Positions 48,854-57,790 of a stretch of 64,000 nucleotides of DNA are shown piece after piece (position 1 is the stretch's first letter; every line of letters starts with the position of its first letter). The stretch is from Didemnitutus sp041906465. GTDB lineage: Bacteria > Verrucomicrobiota > Verrucomicrobiia > Opitutales > Opitutaceae. The stretch lies in NCBI GenBank assembly GCA_041906465.1, contig JAYRJE010000009.1:1-64000 (forward strand), in the 5' to 3' direction. The translations under genes were made by a program, and so were the position numbers. The notes under the pieces are model-generated. The model was not told the DNA's origin and made no database searches. It saw only the letters and a program-made list of their open reading frames with translations.

Positions 48854-50998
48854 TCACGCCGCGGCTTTCGGGGCGTAGGTGCCGAGGGCGTCGCGCCACC
48901 AGGGCGCGAGTTCGCTCAGCGGACGCGTCCAGACCTCGCGATGCAGGCGATCCATGGAGTCGGCGTCGGCGAGCAGCGCGGTTTTCTCGTGTGATTTGAG
49001 GGCCGCCGGACCTTCGCGCAGCAGGTGTTCCTGCATCATGCGAAAATACTCGGTGATGCTCTCCGCGCGCCCCGGCCGATCGCGCAGCTGGCAGCGATGC
49101 ACGGCGTTGACGTAAGGGTCGACGATCGCGCGCGTGAAGGCCACATCCCGTCCGCTCATTTCGCTCGTGAACGCGGCGGTGTCGGCCGCCTCGAGCCTGG
49201 CGTGCAGGTCGCGCAGCTCCGCCGGCGGATGCAACTCGTCGGGCGTGCAGAGCAGGCCGGCGCGTTGCGCGGCGAGTCCGAAACGGCGTTGCGCCGTCAA
49301 GGCGGAGAACGGCACCGAGAGGATCATGCCCAGCAGCACCGGCGACATCCACGGCAGCAAGCCGGGGGCGAACAGCGCCAGCACCAATGTCCAGCCGAGG
49401 CCGAGCAACACGTGTCCTTTGTGCGTCTCGTAGGCCTCGCGCCAGTTGATCGCCTCCTCGCTCTCGCGGCGCTGCGTGACCCACTTGACGGCGCCACTGC
49501 CGAGCAGGATCGAGACCACGAATTTCGCGTGGAAGAGCATCAGCACCGGCGCGAGCAGGATGGAGAAAAACACCTCGATCAGCACGCCGGCGCAGACTTT
49601 GCCGAAGCCGCCGAAGCGCGCCATGCCGCCCGGCTGCAACGCCAGATCGAGCACCGCGAGAATCTTGGAGAGGAAGAGCAGCACGAACGTGCCAAGCGCG
49701 AGCACGGCAGCCTGCGCGCCGGCGGGCAGGCCAAGGAGATTCGCGACGCCCGGCTCGGGAATCCACGTCAGCCCGGTGCGGTTGAAACCGACCATGAACA
49801 GTGTGCCGATAACCAAGGAAATGAACCAGAACAGCGACGAGCTGTAGGCCAGGATGCCCATCGCAAAATGCACGCGGCTCACGCTGTGCAACCCGCGCGC
49901 GAACACGAGCCACACGTGCTGCATGTTGCCCTGCGCCCAACGGCGGTCGCGCTTCGCGTAATCGATCAACGTCGGTGGCAGCTCCTCGTAGGTGCCCTCG
50001 AGACCGGGCGTGAGCCACACCTCGTAACCGGCTCGGCGCAGCAGCGCGGCCTCGACGAAATCGTGCGAGAGAATCCGGCCGCCGAACGGCTCGCGGCCGG
50101 GCAGCTGCGGCAGCGCGCAGTGCTCGATGAAGGCTTTCACGCGGATGATGGCGTTGTGCCCCCAATAGTTGCCCTCGCTCTGTTGCCAGTAGTTCAGGCC
50201 CGAGAGAAAAATCGGGCCGTAGAGTCGCGACGAGAACTGCAGCACGCGGGCGAAAAACGTTTCCGCGCCCATCAGCGCGGGCGCGGACTGGATGAGCCCG
50301 GCTCGTGGGTTGCGCTCCATCAAGCGCACCATCGTGACGATCGATTCGCCCGCCATCACGCTGTCGGCGTCGAGCACCACCATGTAGCGGTAGCGACGGC
50401 CCCAACGACGCAGGAAGTCGCCGAGGTTGCCGGCCTTCTTGTTCGAGTTGATCCGGCGCTTGCGGTAGAAAATGCGGCCGCGCGCGCCGAGTTCGCGACA
50501 GAGCTCCACCCACGCGAGCTCCTCCTTGACCCACTGGTCGGGCTCCGTCGAATCGCTGAGGATGAAAAAATCGAAATGCTCGAGCTGCCCCGTGCGCTCG
50601 ATGGATTTATAGATGGCGCGCAGGCCCGCGAACACGCGCGTCACTTCCTCGTTGTAGACCGGCAACACGATCGCGGTCGGCGCGAGCGGCACCGTCGTGG
50701 GATCGTCGGGCAAGGTGCGGAAGATCGTGGCGAGATCGCCCCGGCCGCGGCGCGCGAGAAACCCGAAGGCCGCTTGCGAGGCGCCGAAGGCGAGCAGTCC
50801 GAACAGCAGCGTGAACAGCGCCCAGATGACCCAGGCCGAGCCCTTCAGCGGCATGCCCCAGAGCAGATCGCCCATGAGGAACGACCCGGTGGCCGTCACG
50901 ACGATGACGAAGGTCATCACGGCGGTGCGCCGGCGCGTGATGCGCGACGGCGAGCGCAGCTCGAAATCGAGGAGCGGAACTTTGAAGCGGAAGCCCAT
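48854..50998 (-). CDS. opgH: Osmoregulated periplasmic glucan glucosyltransferase H
   Basis: A 714-residue inner-membrane GT2 enzyme that polymerises the glucan backbone from UDP-glucose. Two N-terminal TM helices (AVMTFVIVVTATGSFLMG, WVIWALFTLLFGLLAFGASQAAF) precede the catalytic domain with IVLPVYNEE, FFILSDSTEPDQW, VVLDADSVM (DxD-like), SHDFVEAALLRRAGY and RDRRWAQGNMQH (QxxRW-type). At least four further TM helices follow, then a long helical C-terminus. Last gene of the leftward opg operon. Confidence 0.95.
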   Translation of the reverse strand: MGFRFKVPLLDFELRSPSRITRRRTAVMTFVIVVTATGSFLMGDLLWGMPLKGSAWVIWALFTLLFGLLAFGASQAAFGFLARRGRGDLATIFRTLPDDPTTVPLAPTAIVLPVYNEEVTRVFAGLRAIYKSIERTGQLEHFDFFILSDSTEPDQWVKEELAWVELCRELGARGRIFYRKRRINSNKKAGNLGDFLRRWGRRYRYMVVLDADSVMAGESIVTMVRLMERNPRAGLIQSAPALMGAETFFARVLQFSSRLYGPIFLSGLNYWQQSEGNYWGHNAIIRVKAFIEHCALPQLPGREPFGGRILSHDFVEAALLRRAGYEVWLTPGLEGTYEELPPTLIDYAKRDRRWAQGNMQHVWLVFARGLHSVSRVHFAMGILAYSSSLFWFISLVIGTLFMVGFNRTGLTWIPEPGVANLLGLPAGAQAAVLALGTFVLLFLSKILAVLDLALQPGGMARFGGFGKVCAGVLIEVFFSILLAPVLMLFHAKFVVSILLGSGAVKWVTQRRESEEAINWREAYETHKGHVLLGLGWTLVLALFAPGLLPWMSPVLLGMILSVPFSALTAQRRFGLAAQRAGLLCTPDELHPPAELRDLHARLEAADTAAFTSEMSGRDVAFTRAIVDPYVNAVHRCQLRDRPGRAESITEYFRMMQEHLLREGPAALKSHEKTALLADADSMDRLHREVWTRPLSELAPWWRDALGTYAPKAAA

Positions 50999-51013
50999 TT
51001 CAGCTCGGAGAAT

Positions 51014-51142
51014 TCAGGCCAACCACAGATGAGCGCAGATGCACACAGAGGAAGACGCGCCGTGCCCCAACCCCGAAAATCATCCCGCAACGGCGAGCTT
51101 TCCGCGGAATCGATCTGTGTCCATTTGTGTCCATCTGTGGTT
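51014..51142. repeat. Long imperfect inverted repeat before opgH
   Basis: Left arm begins AACCACAGATGAGCGCAGATG (about 29 bp) and the right arm ends CATCTGTGGTT; about 24 of 29 positions pair, around a loop of about 70 nt. Each arm is itself a run of CAGATG/CACAG units with a 10-11-bp period. It fills the 155-bp gap between the middle opg gene and opgH, ending 15 bp before the opgH start codon. Confidence 0.7.
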
Positions 51143-51153
51143 TCACGTTCGGC

Positions 51154-51741
51154 TCAGTAACGCACCGCGTAGAAAGCCGCGGCGAGCGCGCCGAGGTAGA
51201 CCAGCCACGTGGCCACGCCGCGCAGGAAGGGCCACTTGTCGAAACTCCGCCACGTCGTGTCGGCCACCTCGGAAACGGGGCCGAGGTCGATATCGCGCGG
51301 CGTCATGTTGGAAAATTCGAGGTCGGGACCGGCTTCGACATAGGTGGTGCGCAATTCGCGCAGCATCTCGGCGGGCGGCTCGTCCTCCCGCAGGAAGTGC
51401 TGCGGCCAGCGTTGCGGCAGATCGGCGAGGTGCACGGCAGCGCGCTCGTGCGCGAAGCGCCGGCCGGCGTTTTCCGAGGGATCGAGGCCGACGTGCATCT
51501 GGATCCAGCCGTCGATGAGCAGCATGGCGGCGTCGGCGGCGATCTCGACCGGATGTTGCTCGAGCTGCGAAGCCCGGCGCTCGCGCGCAAAGCTGAGCAC
51601 TTGTTCGGTAAGCTCCTCGAGTCGGCCGGGCGGCACGCCGTGCGCGCTCAGGTAGGCGCGGACGCGCTCGCGCGCCTCGGCCCACGCCGCGGCATCGGCC
51701 ACTGTGCCGGCCGCGTTCACGGTTTCCAGGACATCGCCCAT
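51154..51741 (-). CDS. Membrane-anchored protein of unknown function, middle gene of the opg operon
   Basis: 195 residues from Met 51741, which overlaps the end of opgG by 25 nt. The first 165 residues are soluble and helical (ARERVRAYLSAHGVPPGRLEELTEQVLSFARERRASQLEQHP, then MLLIDGWIQMHVGLDPSENAGRRFAHERAAVHLADLPQ); a single TM helix ends the protein (GVATWLVYLGALAAAFYAV). It is therefore C-terminally anchored with the bulk in the cytoplasm. E. coli opgGH has no such gene. A role in coupling glucan synthesis to export or regulation is a guess from position only. Confidence 0.75.
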   Translation of the reverse strand: MGDVLETVNAAGTVADAAAWAEARERVRAYLSAHGVPPGRLEELTEQVLSFARERRASQLEQHPVEIAADAAMLLIDGWIQMHVGLDPSENAGRRFAHERAAVHLADLPQRWPQHFLREDEPPAEMLRELRTTYVEAGPDLEFSNMTPRDIDLGPVSEVADTTWRSFDKWPFLRGVATWLVYLGALAAAFYAVRY

Positions 51742-53240
51742 GTCTCGGTGAGCACCTTGTCGCCCAGCTTCAGACGCGCGCGCAGCTCGGTGACGGGGGC
51801 GTCGGGCGCGGCGGAGAACGCCATCACGAGGCGCCACGAGCCGTCCTGCTCGTTGCGCACGACATGCGTGTGCTCGAGTTTGGCCGGGCCGGCAGTGACG
51901 ATCTCAGGGAAAAGTTCGGAGTTGGGCGGCACGAGGTCGGGCGTGAGGCCGTTGAAATCGACCACGAAGCGCGTGCGGTTGTTGGCGCCGTCGTGGATCG
52001 TCTGCCGCGTGGAGCGCACCCAGCCGGGCGCGCCGCCAAAGGTCGCCACGTTCGTCCAATGCAGGCGCCAGGCGAGTTCGAGCGGTTTGCCCGGCGCGAC
52101 CGGCTGGTCGGGCGTGAAGAAGGCGACGATGTTGTCGTTGAATTCGTTGCCCGCCGGCATCTCCACGAGGCGCACGCGGCCCGCGGGCCATTGGCCCACG
52201 GTTTCGACCCACACGCTCGGGCGCAGGTGGTAGAACGCTTCGAGATCTTCGTAGCTGGAAAACAGGCGATCGCGCTGCAACAGGCCGAAGCCCGCGAGCG
52301 ACGGCGCCGCGAAGTCGGTGCGTTGCAGGCCGACGGGATTCGTCAGCGGCCGCCAGACGCGCTCGTCTTTGGTCGGCGCGACGAGCAGGCCGTCGGAATC
52401 GTGCACTTCAGGACGGAAGTCGCCGTAGTGATGCGGCGACATCTCGCCATACCAGAACATGCTCGTGAGCGGCGCAAAGCCGGGCAGATCGACGTTGGCG
52501 CGGAAGTGGAGTGTCGCGCGGACGTCGATGACGGTCTCCGCGCCGGGCGTGATCACGAAACTGTAGGCGCCGCACACGGACTTGCTGTCGAGCAACGCGT
52601 GCACGGTGAGCGATTTCGCGCCGGGATCGGGTTTGCCGAGCCAGAATTCGATGAAGGCCGGGAACTCCTCGGGCGCCGGGCCGCCGGAATTGAGTGCGAG
52701 GCCGCGCGCGGAGATGCCGTAGCGTTGCTCCTTGGCGAGCGCGCGAAAGTAGCTGGCGCCGAGAAACGAGACGATCTCATCCCATTTGCCCGGAGCGTTG
52801 ATTTCGTGAATCACGCGAAAGCCGGCGTAGTTCAGCCCGCGCTTGGCCCAGAACGACGGTTTGAGTTCCTGGTAGTCGAAAAATTTCTGGGTGAACGGAA
52901 TCGGCTGCGTATGCGTCGACGTGAATTCGTGAACTTCGAGCGTCTGGTTAAAGAGATAGCCCGGATGGAAAAACTGGACCTGAAACGGCAGGTTGTCCGA
53001 GCGCCACAGGGAATTCTCCGGAATGAAACGGATGCGTCGGTAGGCATCGTAGCCGAGCTTGCGAAAAAAGGGGCTGACCTGTTCGCGCGGCGGCTCGTAG
53101 GGCTCGGTCGCGAGCTCCGCGGCGAGCTGCTTCACGTAGTCGTGGTCGACAGTGACGCGCTCCACGCCGGCCGCGACGAGCGCGGCCGGGGCGAACCACA
53201 CGAGCGCCGCACACGCGGCGGTGAGACGATGAAAATTCAT
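51717..53240 (-). CDS. opgG: Osmoregulated periplasmic glucan biosynthesis protein G
   Basis: 507 residues with a cleavable signal peptide (AACAALVWFAPAALVAAG), then the two-domain OpgG fold: DHDYVKQLAAELATEPYEPP, FFRKLGYDAYRRIRFIPENSLWRSDNLPFQVQFFHPGYLFNQ in the N-terminal beta-sandwich, FWYGEMSPHHYGDFRPEVHDSDGLLV in the middle, and an Ig-like C-terminal domain. Periplasmic; needed for glucan branching and release. It starts the operon and overlaps the next gene by 25 nt. The 276-bp region upstream (53241-53516) separates it from the fur/suf operon and holds the sites listed there. Confidence 0.94.
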   Translation of the reverse strand: MNFHRLTAACAALVWFAPAALVAAGVERVTVDHDYVKQLAAELATEPYEPPREQVSPFFRKLGYDAYRRIRFIPENSLWRSDNLPFQVQFFHPGYLFNQTLEVHEFTSTHTQPIPFTQKFFDYQELKPSFWAKRGLNYAGFRVIHEINAPGKWDEIVSFLGASYFRALAKEQRYGISARGLALNSGGPAPEEFPAFIEFWLGKPDPGAKSLTVHALLDSKSVCGAYSFVITPGAETVIDVRATLHFRANVDLPGFAPLTSMFWYGEMSPHHYGDFRPEVHDSDGLLVAPTKDERVWRPLTNPVGLQRTDFAAPSLAGFGLLQRDRLFSSYEDLEAFYHLRPSVWVETVGQWPAGRVRLVEMPAGNEFNDNIVAFFTPDQPVAPGKPLELAWRLHWTNVATFGGAPGWVRSTRQTIHDGANNRTRFVVDFNGLTPDLVPPNSELFPEIVTAGPAKLEHTHVVRNEQDGSWRLVMAFSAAPDAPVTELRARLKLGDKVLTETWAMSWKP

Positions 53241-53421
53241 TCCGTTTAACCTGCTAACCGGGGGAGGAGGCGGGGACCACTCAATTTAAGCAGAACCCGG
53301 GCCGGGCTGGCCGGGGTCCTCGCCCCAACCGCGTGAGACGCCGCGCGGTGCACGTGGGGAAGATCGTCGGGGTAATCGGGCACTTTATCGTGTGTCCGGG
53401 GGCTTCGGCCACGAGTTCCGC

Positions 53422-53436
53422 TACTGGAGGCCAGTA
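53422..53436. promoter_or_regulatory. Short inverted repeat in the opgG-fur divergent region
   Basis: TACTGG-AGG-CCAGTA, a perfect 6-3-6 dyad placed 15 bp left of the Fur/PerR-like box. Possibly a second operator or part of the opgG promoter region; binder unknown. Confidence 0.4.
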
Positions 53437-53450
53437 ATGACACACGTTGT

Positions 53451-53465
53451 TTAGAACTATTCTAA
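53451..53465. promoter_or_regulatory. PerR/Fur-type operator upstream of the suf operon
   Basis: TTAGAACTATTCTAA fits the 7-1-7 PerR box form (TTATAAT-n-ATTATAA) with one mismatch between the two heptad arms, in an AT-rich island that stands out from the surrounding GC-rich DNA. It lies 52 bp upstream of the regulator gene's ATG, so the encoded Fur-family protein probably binds here and controls its own operon. Confidence 0.65.
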
Positions 53466-53516
53466 TTATCACTTGAAACTCAGTCCCAACCGCATTGCGT
53501 TCTTCGCTCCCCCGCA

Positions 53517-53969
53517 ATGGAACCCACGCCCTTCACTCCCGACGCGCTCGTCAAGCGCCTCACCGACTCCGGCCTGCGGCCCACGCCGCAGCGTGAAGTC
53601 GTGTTCAAGATGATCGTCGAAAAACGCGATCATCCGACGGCCGACGAGATTTTCGCCCGCGTTAAATCGCAGATGCCCACCATCTCGCTCGCCACGGTTT
53701 ACAACTGCCTCGAAACCCTCGTGCAATGCGGGCTCGTGCGCCAAGTGAACTTCGAGCGCGCGCCCACGCGCTATTGCCCGAATCTCTGCCAGCACGCGCA
53801 CTTCCACGACGAAACGACGGGCGAAGTTCACGATATCGATCTGCCCGCCGACGTGATCGCGCGCCTCCGCGAGTTGCTGCCCGCGGGTTTCGACGCCTCG
53901 GACATCGAACTCAGTTTCCGCGGCAAAGCCGCCGCGGGCGCCGCCGCCATTTCACACGGCACCAACTAA
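53517..53969 (+). CDS. Fur-family transcriptional regulator, PerR-like
   Basis: 150 residues. The winged-helix N-terminal domain runs to about 85 (LVKRLTDSGLRPTPQREVVFKMIVEKRDHPTADEIFARVKSQMPTISLATVYNCLETLVQCGLV), with the family's RxTxQR and P.ISLATVYN. The metal-binding half has CPNLCQHAHFHDETTGEVHDIDLP, giving the His/Asp cluster of PerR/Fur; the structural CxxC...CxxC zinc site of typical Fur is not present, only C87 and C91. It heads the suf operon and a PerR-like box lies upstream, which fits iron- or peroxide-responsive control of Fe-S assembly. Confidence 0.9.
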   Translation: MEPTPFTPDALVKRLTDSGLRPTPQREVVFKMIVEKRDHPTADEIFARVKSQMPTISLATVYNCLETLVQCGLVRQVNFERAPTRYCPNLCQHAHFHDETTGEVHDIDLPADVIARLRELLPAGFDASDIELSFRGKAAAGAAAISHGTN

Positions 53970-54028
53970 ACGCCCCGCCGCCCGTCCTCTTCCACCTTCA
54001 CTCTCACCCTCACCTTCACTCCTCGGAC

Positions 54029-54784
54029 ATGAGCCAACTCGAAATCAAAGACCTCCACATCAGCATCGGCGACAAGCCCATCGTCAAAGGCCTCAGCCTC
54101 ACGATCAAACAAGGCGAAGTGCACGCCATCATGGGCCCGAACGGCACCGGCAAAAGCACGCTCTCCAAGGCCATCGCCGGCCACCCCGACTACACGATCA
54201 CGAGCGGTGACGTGCTGATGGACGGCCAGTCGATCCTCTCCATGGAAGTCGACGAGCGCGCGCGCGCTGGCCTCTTCCTCGCCTTCCAATACCCGAGCGA
54301 AATCCCGGGCGTCTCCATCGCCAATTTCCTCCGCGCCGCCGTCCAGGCCCGCATGGCCGAAGGCGAGGAACTCGACGCCACCGCTTACTACAAGCGCCTC
54401 TACTCGAAGATGGACATGCTGAAGATCGACCGGAAGTTCACCTCCCGCTCGGTCAACGAAGGCTTCTCCGGCGGCGAGAAAAAGCGCTGCGAAATCCTCC
54501 AGATGGCGATGCTCGAGCCCAAGTTTTCCGTCATGGACGAGACCGACTCCGGCCTCGACATCGACGCGCTCCGCATCGTCGCCGACGGCGTCAACGCCCT
54601 GCGCGGCTCCACGCTCGGCATCCTCCTCATCACGCACTATCAGCGCCTGCTGAACCACATCGTCCCGGACTTCGTCCACGTCATGTATGACGGCCGCATC
54701 GTGAAGAGCGGCGACAAGACCCTCGCCCTCGAACTCGAGGCCAAGGGCTACGACTGGGTGAAGAAAGAACTCGTCAAGGCCTGA
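54029..54784 (+). CDS. sufC: Fe-S assembly ATPase SufC
   Basis: A 251-residue ABC-type ATPase that drives the SufBCD scaffold. Walker A GPNGTGKST (about 36-44), the SufC-specific FLAFQYPSEIPGVS, signature FSGGEKKRCEILQM, Walker B KFSVMDETDSGLDIDAL and switch His in LLITHYQRLL. Full length. 59 bp after the regulator gene; part of the same operon. Confidence 0.97.
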   Translation: MSQLEIKDLHISIGDKPIVKGLSLTIKQGEVHAIMGPNGTGKSTLSKAIAGHPDYTITSGDVLMDGQSILSMEVDERARAGLFLAFQYPSEIPGVSIANFLRAAVQARMAEGEELDATAYYKRLYSKMDMLKIDRKFTSRSVNEGFSGGEKKRCEILQMAMLEPKFSVMDETDSGLDIDALRIVADGVNALRGSTLGILLITHYQRLLNHIVPDFVHVMYDGRIVKSGDKTLALELEAKGYDWVKKELVKA

Positions 54785-54798
54785 GCCCAGAAAATCGA

Positions 54799-54901
54799 TC
54801 TCGTCACAGAGAAAAGCCGGAGAACCACAGAGAACACTGAGCGCCAATCTCATTCGTTTATCCTCTGTGACCTCGGTGTCACCTCCCTCCGCCTCTGTGA
54901 C
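54799..54901. repeat. CACAGAG-type inverted repeat between sufC and sufB
   Basis: GTCACAGAG at 54803-54811 is answered by CTCTGTGAC at 54863-54871 and again at 54893-54901, with more CACAGAG/CTCGGTGTC units between at roughly 10-bp spacing. The element ends 26 bp before the sufB start codon. The middle of the loop is unremarkable. Confidence 0.55.
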
Positions 54902-54927
54902 CCAAACTTAAAAACTCTCGCTCCATC

Positions 54928-56370
54928 ATGAAACCTCCGAGTGAAACCGACGCCCTCGACGTTCCCGTCGAGAACCCGGTCGCCGGCATCGACCAGTCCG
55001 CCGGCAATTTCAGTTACGACGTGAACTACGAGTTCGACGCCGGCACCGGCCTCACGGAAAACACCGTCCGCTACATCAGCTCCGTGAAGAAGGAAGCCGA
55101 CTGGCTCCTCGATTTCCGCCTGAAAGCCCTCAAGACCTTCCTCGAAAAACCCATGCCCACGCACTGGGCAACGAAGGATCTCGAGAACATCAATTTCGAC
55201 AAGATCCGCTATTACCTCGCAAGCGGCCAGAAACCGAAGCGCACGTGGGACGAAGTCCCCGACGACATCAAAAAGACCTTCGAACGCCTCGGCATCCCCG
55301 AGCAGGAGCGCAAGTTCCTCGCCGGCGTCGAAGCGCAATTCGACTCCGAAGCGGCCTACTCCAACATCAAGGAAGCCGTCGCGAAGCAGGGCGTCATCTT
55401 CGTCAACTCCACCGAAGGTCTCCGCGAGCACCCGGAGATTTTCCGCAAGTTCTTCGGCAAGGTCATCCCGACCGGCGACAACAAGTTCTCCGCACTCAAC
55501 AGCGCCGTGTTCTCCGGCGGTTCGTTCATCTACGTGCCGCCCGGCGTGAAGGTCTCACACCCCCTCCAAGCCTACTTCCGCATCAACGCGGAAAACTTCG
55601 GCCAATTCGAGCGCACGCTCATCATCGCCGACGAAGGCTCCGAGGTCGTCTATATGGAAGGCTGCACCGCGCCGAAGTTCTCCACCTCCACGCTGCACAG
55701 CGCGGTCGTCGAGCTCGTCGCACTCAAGGGCGCCAAAATCCAATACATCACCGTCCAGAACTGGGCCGCCAACGTTTACAACCTCGTCACCAAGCGCGGC
55801 GTCGCGCACGAGAACGCGGAGATCAAGTGGATCGACTGCAACATCGGCAGCCGCCTCACGATGAAGTATCCCGGCGTCGTCCTGAAGGGCGAAGGCGCCC
55901 GCGGCGAAGTCATCTCGATCGCCCTCGCCAACGACGGCCAGCACCAGGACACCGGCGCGAAGATGATTCACGCCGCCAACAACACGACGTCCAACGTCAT
56001 CTCGAAATCCATCTCCGTCGGCCAAGGCCGCGCGACGTATCGCGGTCAGGTCCACATCCCGAAAAACCTCAAGGGCTGCAAAAACAACACGGAGTGCGAC
56101 GCGCTGCTGATCAACACGAACAGCCGCACCGACACCTATCCCGCCATCACCGTCCGCGGCGACAAGAACGCCACGCAGCACGAAGCGAGCGTGTCCAAGG
56201 TTTCCGAGGACATGATCTTCTACATGCAGCAGCGCGGCCTCAGCGAAGCGCAGGCAATGAGCCTCGCCGTGAACGGCTTCATCAACGACCTCGCCCGCCA
56301 GTTCCCGATGGAATACTCCGTCGAACTGAAGCGCCTCATCGACCTCGAAATGGAGGGCTCCGTCGGCTGA
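54928..56370 (+). CDS. sufB: Fe-S cluster scaffold protein SufB
   Basis: 480 residues, normal length. SufB/SufD fold with [25 protein letters not shown] at the N-terminal helix region, [46 protein letters not shown] in the beta-helix, and the conserved C-terminal [60 protein letters not shown]. Cys in the CTAP and ECDAL regions are those implicated in cluster building. Partner of SufC and SufD. Confidence 0.98.
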   Translation: [480 protein letters not shown]

Positions 56371-56378
56371 CGTGCCCT

Positions 56379-56460
56379 ATTTTCGATTTTGGACTCTCGA
56401 TTTTCGATTCACTCGAAACCGGGAGTCCCGATCGAAAATCGAGAATCAAAAATCGAAAAT
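56379..56460. repeat. Long inverted repeat filling the sufB-sufD gap
   Basis: Two 30-bp arms (56379-56408 and 56431-56460) pair at 28 of 30 positions around a 22-nt loop. Each arm is made of ATTTTCGAT-type units repeated at about 10-11-bp intervals. AT-rich against the local background. It ends 3 bp before the sufD ATG, so a folded transcript would enclose the sufD ribosome-binding region. Confidence 0.85.
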
Positions 56461-56463
56461 CTG

Positions 56464-57786
56464 ATGTCCTCCACCCTTTCCACCTCCGCTCCCGTGGTCG
56501 GCTCCTTCACCCGCGAAGCCTTCGCCGCCCACCTCGCGCGCGTGCAGCACCTGCCCGCGTGGTGGCTCGATCGCAAGCAGGCCGCCTACGAACGTTTCGC
56601 GTCGCTCCCGATGCCCAAGCGCACCGACGAAGGCTGGCGCTTCTCCAACTTCAGCGCGCTCACGCTCGACGGCTTCACGCTGCCTGAGGCGGTGAAGCTC
56701 GCCGACGTGAACCACTCAGCCCTCGGCATCGCCGGCGCCGGCACGCTCGCCCTCGCGAATCACCGCGTGATCGTCAACGAGCCCGTCGCCGCCGAATTCG
56801 CGCAAAAGGGCGTGATCTTCGCCTCGCTCCAGGACGCGCTCCTCAAGCACGGCGAACTCGTCCGCGAGCACCTGCTCACGCAGCCTTCGAAGCTCGGCTC
56901 CGAAAAATTCGCCGCCCTGCACGAGGCCTTCCTCGAGGACGGCGCGTTCATCTACGTGCCGAAGAACACCGAGGTCGCCGTGCCGTTTGGCGTCTTCCAC
57001 TACGCCGCGAATTCCGGCACCGCGCTCTTCCCGCACACGCTCGTCGTCGCCGAAGAGAACGCGAAGGTGGCCGTCGCCGACTTCTTCCGCTCCGCCAACG
57101 CGGGCGAGCGCCAGTTTATCTGCGGCGGCAACGATCTCTTCGCCGGCCACGGAGCGCAGATCACCTACGTCGCGATGCAGGATTGGAGCCGCGAGGCGCT
57201 CTCGCTGCAGTTCAACGCCACCGTCGCCCGCCGCGATGCGCGCGTGCTCTCGCTCAACCTCCACGCCGGCGCCCGCCAGGCGCGCCACGAGTCGTTTTCG
57301 CAGCTCCAAGCGCCCGGCGCGCACTCCGAGATGCTCGCGCTCACCATCGCGCACGACACCCAGGAGTTCGACCAGCGCACGCTGCAGATCCACCAGGCGC
57401 CCAACACGTCCTCGAACCTGCTCTACAAAAACGCGCTCCTCGACAAGGCTAAGACCATCTTCTCCGGCCTGATCGTCGTCGATCCCGACGCACAGAAGAC
57501 CGACGCCTATCAGTCGAACCGCAACCTGATGCTCTCCGACGACGCCGAGGCGCACTCGCTTCCCGGCCTCGAGATCCAGGCCAACGACGTCCGCTGCACG
57601 CACGGCGCCACCTCCGCCCGCATCCCCGCCGAGCAGGAGTTCTACCTCCAGTCGCGCGGCATCAAGAAAGCGCAGGCCGACGAGCTGCTGGTGTTCGGCT
57701 TCTTCGAGGAAGTCCTCGGCAAAATCGAGAACGAACAACTCCACGACAAACTGAGCGAAATCATCCGCGCCAAGTTTAAGGAATGA
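56464..57786 (+). CDS. sufD: Fe-S cluster assembly protein SufD
   Basis: 440 residues starting at Met 56464 after the hairpin. The N-terminal helical part (FAAHLARVQHLPAWWLDRKQAAYERFASLPMPKRTDEGWRFSNFSALTLDGF) and the C-terminal half (SEMLALTIAHDTQEFDQRTLQIHQAPNTSSNLLYKNALLDKAKTIFSGLIVVDPDAQKTDAYQSNRNLMLSDDAEAHSLPGLEIQANDVRCTHGATSARIPAEQEFYLQSRG) are the SufD pattern. Completes the SufBC2D complex. Confidence 0.96.
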   Translation: MSSTLSTSAPVVGSFTREAFAAHLARVQHLPAWWLDRKQAAYERFASLPMPKRTDEGWRFSNFSALTLDGFTLPEAVKLADVNHSALGIAGAGTLALANHRVIVNEPVAAEFAQKGVIFASLQDALLKHGELVREHLLTQPSKLGSEKFAALHEAFLEDGAFIYVPKNTEVAVPFGVFHYAANSGTALFPHTLVVAEENAKVAVADFFRSANAGERQFICGGNDLFAGHGAQITYVAMQDWSREALSLQFNATVARRDARVLSLNLHAGARQARHESFSQLQAPGAHSEMLALTIAHDTQEFDQRTLQIHQAPNTSSNLLYKNALLDKAKTIFSGLIVVDPDAQKTDAYQSNRNLMLSDDAEAHSLPGLEIQANDVRCTHGATSARIPAEQEFYLQSRGIKKAQADELLVFGFFEEVLGKIENEQLHDKLSEIIRAKFKE

Positions 57787-57790
57787 AGGT

